Source: Streptomyces roseofulvus
Lineage (GTDB): Bacteria > Actinomycetota > Actinomycetes > Streptomycetales > Streptomycetaceae
Assembly: GCF_039534915.1 (NCBI RefSeq)
Contig: NZ_BAAAWE010000001.1
Location: forward strand, 5,022,001 to 5,086,000
Reading direction: 5' to 3'
DNA: 64,000 nucleotides
Of the stretch, positions 60,755 through 64,000 are shown piece after piece. Each line of letters begins with the position of its first letter. The stretch's first letter is position 1. The position numbers were made by a program, and so were the translations under genes. The notes beneath the pieces were generated by a model, which made no database searches, had not been told where the DNA came from, and saw nothing but the letters and a program-made list of their open reading frames with translations.

Positions 60755-61909
60755 ATGACGAGCCAGACATCCCACGACCCCACCGCGGACCAGATCCGCC
60801 GTGCCCCGAAGGTGCTGCTCCACGACCACCTCGACGGCGGCCTGCGCCCCGGCACGATCATCGAACTCGCCCGCGAGCAGGGTTACTCGAAGCTGCCCGA
60901 GACCGAACCCGACAAGCTCGGCATCTGGTTCCGCGAGGCCGCCGACTCCGGCTCGCTGGAGCGGTACCTGGAGACCTTCGCGCACACCTGTGCCGTCATG
61001 CAGACCCGCGAGGCGCTCTTCCGGGTCGCCGCCGAGTGTGCCGTGGACCTCGCCGAGGACGGCGTCGTCTACGCCGAGGTGCGGTACGCCCCCGAGCAGC
61101 ACCTGGAGGCCGGGCTCACCCTGGAGCAGGTGGTCGAGGCGGTCAACGAGGGCTTCCGGGAGGGCGAGCGGCGGGCCCGCGCCGCCGGGCACCGGATCCG
61201 GGTCGGCGCCCTGCTCACCGCCATGCGGCACGCGGCCCGCGCCCTGGAGATCGCGGAGCTCGCCAACCGCTACCGGGACGACGGCGTCGTCGGCTTCGAC
61301 ATCGCGGGCGCGGAGGCCGGCTACCCGCCCACCCGTCACCTCGACGCCTTCGAGTACCTCAAGCGGGAGAACAACCACTTCACCATCCACGCCGGCGAGG
61401 CGTTCGGGCTGCCCTCCATCTGGCAGGCCCTCCAGTGGTGCGGCGCGGACCGGCTCGGCCACGGCGTCCGGATCATCGACGACATCGAGGTCGGCGACGA
61501 CGGCGAGGTGCGGCTCGGCCGGCTCGCGGCCTACGTCCGCGACAAGCGGATCCCGCTGGAGATGTGTCCCACCTCCAACCTCCAGACGGGCGCCGCCGCC
61601 TCGTACGCGGAGCACCCCATCGGGCTGCTCCGCAGGCTCCACTTCCGGGCCACGGTGAACACCGACAACCGGCTCATGAGCGGCACCAGCATGAGCCGGG
61701 AATTCGAGCTCCTGGTCGACGCCTTCGACTACACGCTCGACGATCTCCAGTGGTTCACGGTCAATGCGATGAAATCAGCGTTCATTCCTTTCGATGAACG
61801 ACTTGCGATGATCAATGACGTGATCAAGCCCGGATATGCCGAACTGAAGTCCGAGTGGCTTTTCCGTCAGACCGCCACGACCAGCGCTTCTTCCGTCCGG
61901 GACGACTGA
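60755..61909 (+). CDS. add: Adenosine deaminase
   Basis: 384 residues. Metal and catalytic motifs: KVLLHDHLDGG near the N-terminus, GFDIAGAEAGYPP, HFTIHAGEAFG, RLGHGVRI, EMCPTSNLQTGA and TVNTDNRLMSGTSMSREF. It converts adenosine and deoxyadenosine to inosine forms. The TAGAGT box 6 nt before the start makes it leaderless. It shares its operator motif with the transporter and deoA genes about 8-14 kb away. Confidence 0.95.
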   Translation: MTSQTSHDPTADQIRRAPKVLLHDHLDGGLRPGTIIELAREQGYSKLPETEPDKLGIWFREAADSGSLERYLETFAHTCAVMQTREALFRVAAECAVDLAEDGVVYAEVRYAPEQHLEAGLTLEQVVEAVNEGFREGERRARAAGHRIRVGALLTAMRHAARALEIAELANRYRDDGVVGFDIAGAEAGYPPTRHLDAFEYLKRENNHFTIHAGEAFGLPSIWQALQWCGADRLGHGVRIIDDIEVGDDGEVRLGRLAAYVRDKRIPLEMCPTSNLQTGAAASYAEHPIGLLRRLHFRATVNTDNRLMSGTSMSREFELLVDAFDYTLDDLQWFTVNAMKSAFIPFDERLAMINDVIKPGYAELKSEWLFRQTATTSASSVRDD

Positions 61910-62091
61910 GGAAAAGGGCGGTCAGGGCGCCGGGGCCGCCGGGGGAATGCGACACCCGGCGGTCATCCGGTGTTTGCGGAGCGAGGGCGGGGCGGTTAGT
62001 TTGCGGAGCTCCTGCATGTCCGGATTCCCCTCTTCCGGATTTCTTTCCTGACGCCCGAAGCTCAGCTCCCCAAGTCAAGGATGATTTTCAG

Positions 62092-62475
62092 ATGAAGCAG
62101 TCTGCCGCCAAGAAGCTCGGTGTCGCCGCTCTCGGCGCCGCTTTCGCCGCTGCCGCCGCCGGCACGGCCTCCGCGGCCCCGCTCCCGGCGCTCGACGGCG
62201 TCGACGCGCTGGGCTCCGTGACCCAGCTCGCCCCGCTCGGCGACGGTCTCACCACGCTCCCCGACGGCGCCGGCGAGTCCCTCGCCGCGGGCCAGGGCGC
62301 CCTCGGCCAGGGCCTCGACCAGGGCGTCAAGACCCTCCCCGAGGCGGCCGGGCAGGCCACCCAGAACCTGCCGACCGACGCCGCCACCGGCGCCCTCGGC
62401 GCCACCCCGCTCGGCGCGGCCACCGGCCTCCTCGGCGGCCTGCCGCTGGGCGCCGGCGGCCTGCCGATCGGCTGA
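62092..62475 (+). CDS. Small secreted Gly/Ala/Leu-rich protein
   Basis: 127 residues. A signal peptide (Lys-rich start, hydrophobic core, cleavage near TASAAP) is followed by a low-complexity mature part with repeated GALG, TPLGAATGLLGGLPLG and DGAGESLAAGQG units and no Cys or Trp. Related small secreted proteins are common in Streptomyces; function unknown. ATG 62092 has AAGGATG upstream. A very strong terminator follows. Confidence 0.8.
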   Translation: MKQSAAKKLGVAALGAAFAAAAAGTASAAPLPALDGVDALGSVTQLAPLGDGLTTLPDGAGESLAAGQGALGQGLDQGVKTLPEAAGQATQNLPTDAATGALGATPLGAATGLLGGLPLGAGGLPIG

Positions 62476-62484
62476 CCCGCTCCA

Positions 62485-62537
62485 CACGCCGAAGGGGCGC
62501 GCACCCGGATCACCCGGGTCCGCGCCCCTTCGGCGTG
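62485..62537. terminator. Strong bidirectional terminator
   Basis: A perfect 17-bp stem (62485-62501 with 62521-62537) encloses a further ACCCGG/CCGGGT pairing. It lies between convergent gene ends at 62475 and 62580. Confidence 0.92.
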
Positions 62538-62579
62538 CTCACGCCCCGCCCGTCACCGGGCCGCGCTCGCCTCCGCCGG

Positions 62580-62786
62580 TCACCAGGCCGCGCTCGCCTT
62601 CGTCCGCGACTCGCTCGGCAGCAGCAGCCAGAGCGCCAGGTAGAGCAGGAACTGCGGGCCGGGCAGCAGGCACGAGGCCAGGAAGATCACCCGCATCGTC
62701 AGGGCGGAGGTGCCGAAGCGCCGGGCGAGCGCCGCGCACACCCCGCCGATCATCCGGCCTTCACGGGGGCGGACAAGTGCGGCCAT
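62580..62786 (-). CDS. PspC-domain small membrane protein
   Basis: 68 residues. A PspC domain (LVRPREGRMIGGVCAALARRFGTSALTMRVIF) leads into a membrane helix (CLLPGPQFLLYLALWLLLP). PspC proteins take part in phage-shock or envelope-stress responses, and many short actinobacterial copies are of unknown role. ATG 62786 has AAGGAG 7 nt upstream. Confidence 0.9.
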   Translation of the reverse strand: MAALVRPREGRMIGGVCAALARRFGTSALTMRVIFLASCLLPGPQFLLYLALWLLLPSESRTKASAAW

Positions 62787-62875
62787 GGTGGGCTCCTTCG
62801 TCGGTTCGGGAGGCCACTTCCGTCGGGCTCCCGATGACTCCATGGTGCCGGGGCGGCCGCCCCTTCGACGTCGGT

Positions 62876-63442
62876 CTACCGGGCGATCGGAACCCTGGGA
62901 ATCCTCGGGGTACGACCCTGATCCGCCTCGTTCCCGATCACGACCCGGGCCCGGCTCCGGCTACCGCCCGCGGAGGAGGACCGGCGGCGGCGCAGCCGCG
63001 CCCGCGCGGCCGGCACCACCAGGAGGTGCGCCAGCGCCACCCCCAGGGTGTTCAGCAGCACCGAGTCCACGTCCACGACCTGCCCGGGCACCGCCGTCTG
63101 CAACAGCTCCAGGGCCAGCGACACCAGCGCCCCCGCCGCCGTCGTCCGGGTCAGCGAACCCCACCGGGACACGTCCAGGCGCCCGTCGCACATCGGCAGC
63201 AGCACCCCGAGCGGGGCGAGCAGCAGCAGTCCCTCGGCGATCAGCCGGGCCGCCTCGCCGGGCCCCAGCGCCAGATCGGCCCGCAGCCCGGCCAGCGGCA
63301 CCGTGTTCGGGGCGGTCACCCAGGCCACGTCCCGTGGGAGCAGTCCGCCCCAGGCGACGAGCAGCAGATGCGCGACCAGGAGCACGAACCCGGTCACGCG
63401 GACGACCACGGCGGCGTTCCCGCCCGAACCTTGACGCTGCAC
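62876..63442 (-). CDS. VanZ-family membrane protein
   Basis: 188 residues with four or five helices. The VanZ pattern is seen in NTVPLAG, the AEGLLLLAPLGVLLP helix and ALELLQTAVPGQVVDVDSVLLNTLGVALAHLL, where the E-x-x-Q and D-V-D-x-x-x-N residues are typical. VanZ homologues give low-level teicoplanin resistance in enterococci; most Streptomyces copies have no assigned role. The C-terminus is very basic. GTG 63442 and TTG 63451 are possible starts behind a G-run. Confidence 0.85.
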   Translation of the reverse strand: MQRQGSGGNAAVVVRVTGFVLLVAHLLLVAWGGLLPRDVAWVTAPNTVPLAGLRADLALGPGEAARLIAEGLLLLAPLGVLLPMCDGRLDVSRWGSLTRTTAAGALVSLALELLQTAVPGQVVDVDSVLLNTLGVALAHLLVVPAARARLRRRRSSSAGGSRSRARVVIGNEADQGRTPRIPRVPIAR

Positions 63443-63481
63443 GCCCCCCAAGACGCGGCCCGCGCCGGGAACGGTTCCGGT

Positions 63482-64000
63482 TCAGCCCGCCGGGGTCGCC
63501 GGCGCGGACGGCGCCGGGGCCGTCGGCGGCGCCGACTCCGGGCGCTCCCGCAGCTCCGTCGTACAGCGGTAGCGCTTCGGCGGGTACGCCCCCGGGCCCG
63601 CCAGCAGCACGGTGTGCCCGCCCGCGCCCGCCGAGCTCCCCGCGAAGGTGCACACCAGCTGCGACAGGGCCGCCGGCGCCAGGTCCTCCGGCTGCCGGCT
63701 GAGCCGCAGCGTGCCCTCCGGATCGCCGGCCCGGCCGCCCGCCACCGACAGCGGAGCCCGTACCGCCGTGGTGAAACCGGCCTGCCGCTCCGTCTCCGAC
63801 GGCTCCGCGAGGAGCTGCGCGAGCAGCGCCGACGCGGTCCGCACCGGATCGCCGCTCGCCTTGTCCTCCGGCTGCGGCGACCTGCGGTCCACCGGCTCCA
63901 GCTGCGACCCGCACACCAGGAACGCCCGCACCGGCACCCCCTGGGCCGGCGACGACGCCTCCGGCACGTTGCACGGCACCCGCGACGGGGCCGCGCCCGC
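63482..64000 (-). CDS. Hypothetical, probably secreted protein (5' end outside window)
   Basis: The frame is open to the right edge, so the start lies beyond it. The visible 172 residues include two spaced Cys near the start (PCNV, VCG), a region with LLAQLLAEPSETERQAGF and LAPAALSQLVCTFAGS, and a Pro/Ala-rich C-terminus. The content resembles GerMN-like or lipoprotein-type Streptomyces exported proteins, but I cannot assign a family. It lies 39 nt upstream of the VanZ gene on the same strand. Confidence 0.7.
   Translation of the reverse strand, partial: AGAAPSRVPCNVPEASSPAQGVPVRAFLVCGSQLEPVDRRSPQPEDKASGDPVRTASALLAQLLAEPSETERQAGFTTAVRAPLSVAGGRAGDPEGTLRLSRQPEDLAPAALSQLVCTFAGSSAGAGGHTVLLAGPGAYPPKRYRCTTELRERPESAPPTAPAPSAPATPAG

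Overview
This is a very GC-rich actinobacterial chromosome segment, almost certainly from Streptomyces. The gene order (rocD, glyA, trpS, dac, the phiBT1-attB gene, metallophosphoesterase, sdhCDAB, a Kdn/sialic-acid-type cluster, a nucleoside ABC transporter, cdd, deoA, add) matches, as I remember it, the conserved core of Streptomyces chromosomes (around SCO4835-SCO4905 of S. coelicolor). Many genes lack a Shine-Dalgarno sequence and have a TANNNT box 6-7 nt before the start codon, which is the usual Streptomyces leaderless arrangement. I see no rRNA, tRNA or CRISPR.

Layout. 1-2.4 kb: a transporter fragment and a YgiB/YgiC-like pair (small lipoprotein plus ATP-grasp). 2.5-5.3 kb: rocD and glyA diverge; the glyA leader carries a ZTP (pfl) riboswitch. 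5.3-12.9 kb: ECF sigma factor with a membrane partner, trpS, a 2H phosphoesterase, a DprE2/DprE1-like pair, a BrkB-family membrane protein and a D,D-carboxypeptidase. 12.97-15.70 kb: a 2.5-kb mobile element with a phiBT1-type serine integrase sits inside a small membrane-protein gene and carries a complete second copy of that gene. 15.7-23.2 kb: metallophosphoesterase, orphan peptide-binding protein, a TetR-regulated DCC/membrane operon with paired operators, a hydrolase and a divergent MFS/MarR pair. 23.3-27.5 kb: sdhCDAB and an OHCU decarboxylase. 27.6-38 kb: hexosaminidase, a Clp_N/helix-turn-helix protein with repeated operators, a second ECF sigma/membrane pair, an L,D-transpeptidase, an acyl-CoA mutase large subunit, a LysE exporter and a MerR regulator.

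38-45.3 kb: two divergent units for a nonulosonic-acid (probably Kdn) surface polymer. One encodes glycosyltransferases; the other encodes a DUF6716 transferase, a CMP-nonulosonate synthetase fused to a HAD phosphatase, a short NeuB and a second transferase-like protein. 45.4-53.8 kb: an M20 peptidase, then a nucleoside uptake and salvage block (BMP lipoprotein, ATPase, two permeases, cytidine deaminase, thymidine phosphorylase). The adenosine deaminase at 60.8 kb shares a palindromic upstream motif with three transcription units in this block, so the four probably form one regulon. 54-64 kb: Uma2, STAS, a SigG-type sigma factor, a second L,D-transpeptidase, MFS/LysR, hydrolase, GNAT, add, a small secreted protein, PspC, VanZ and a protein running off the right edge.

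The two strongest observations are the integrative element that carries a replacement copy of the gene it disrupts, with a changed attachment core, and the shared CTACGCGCGTAG-type motif in front of the nucleoside genes.
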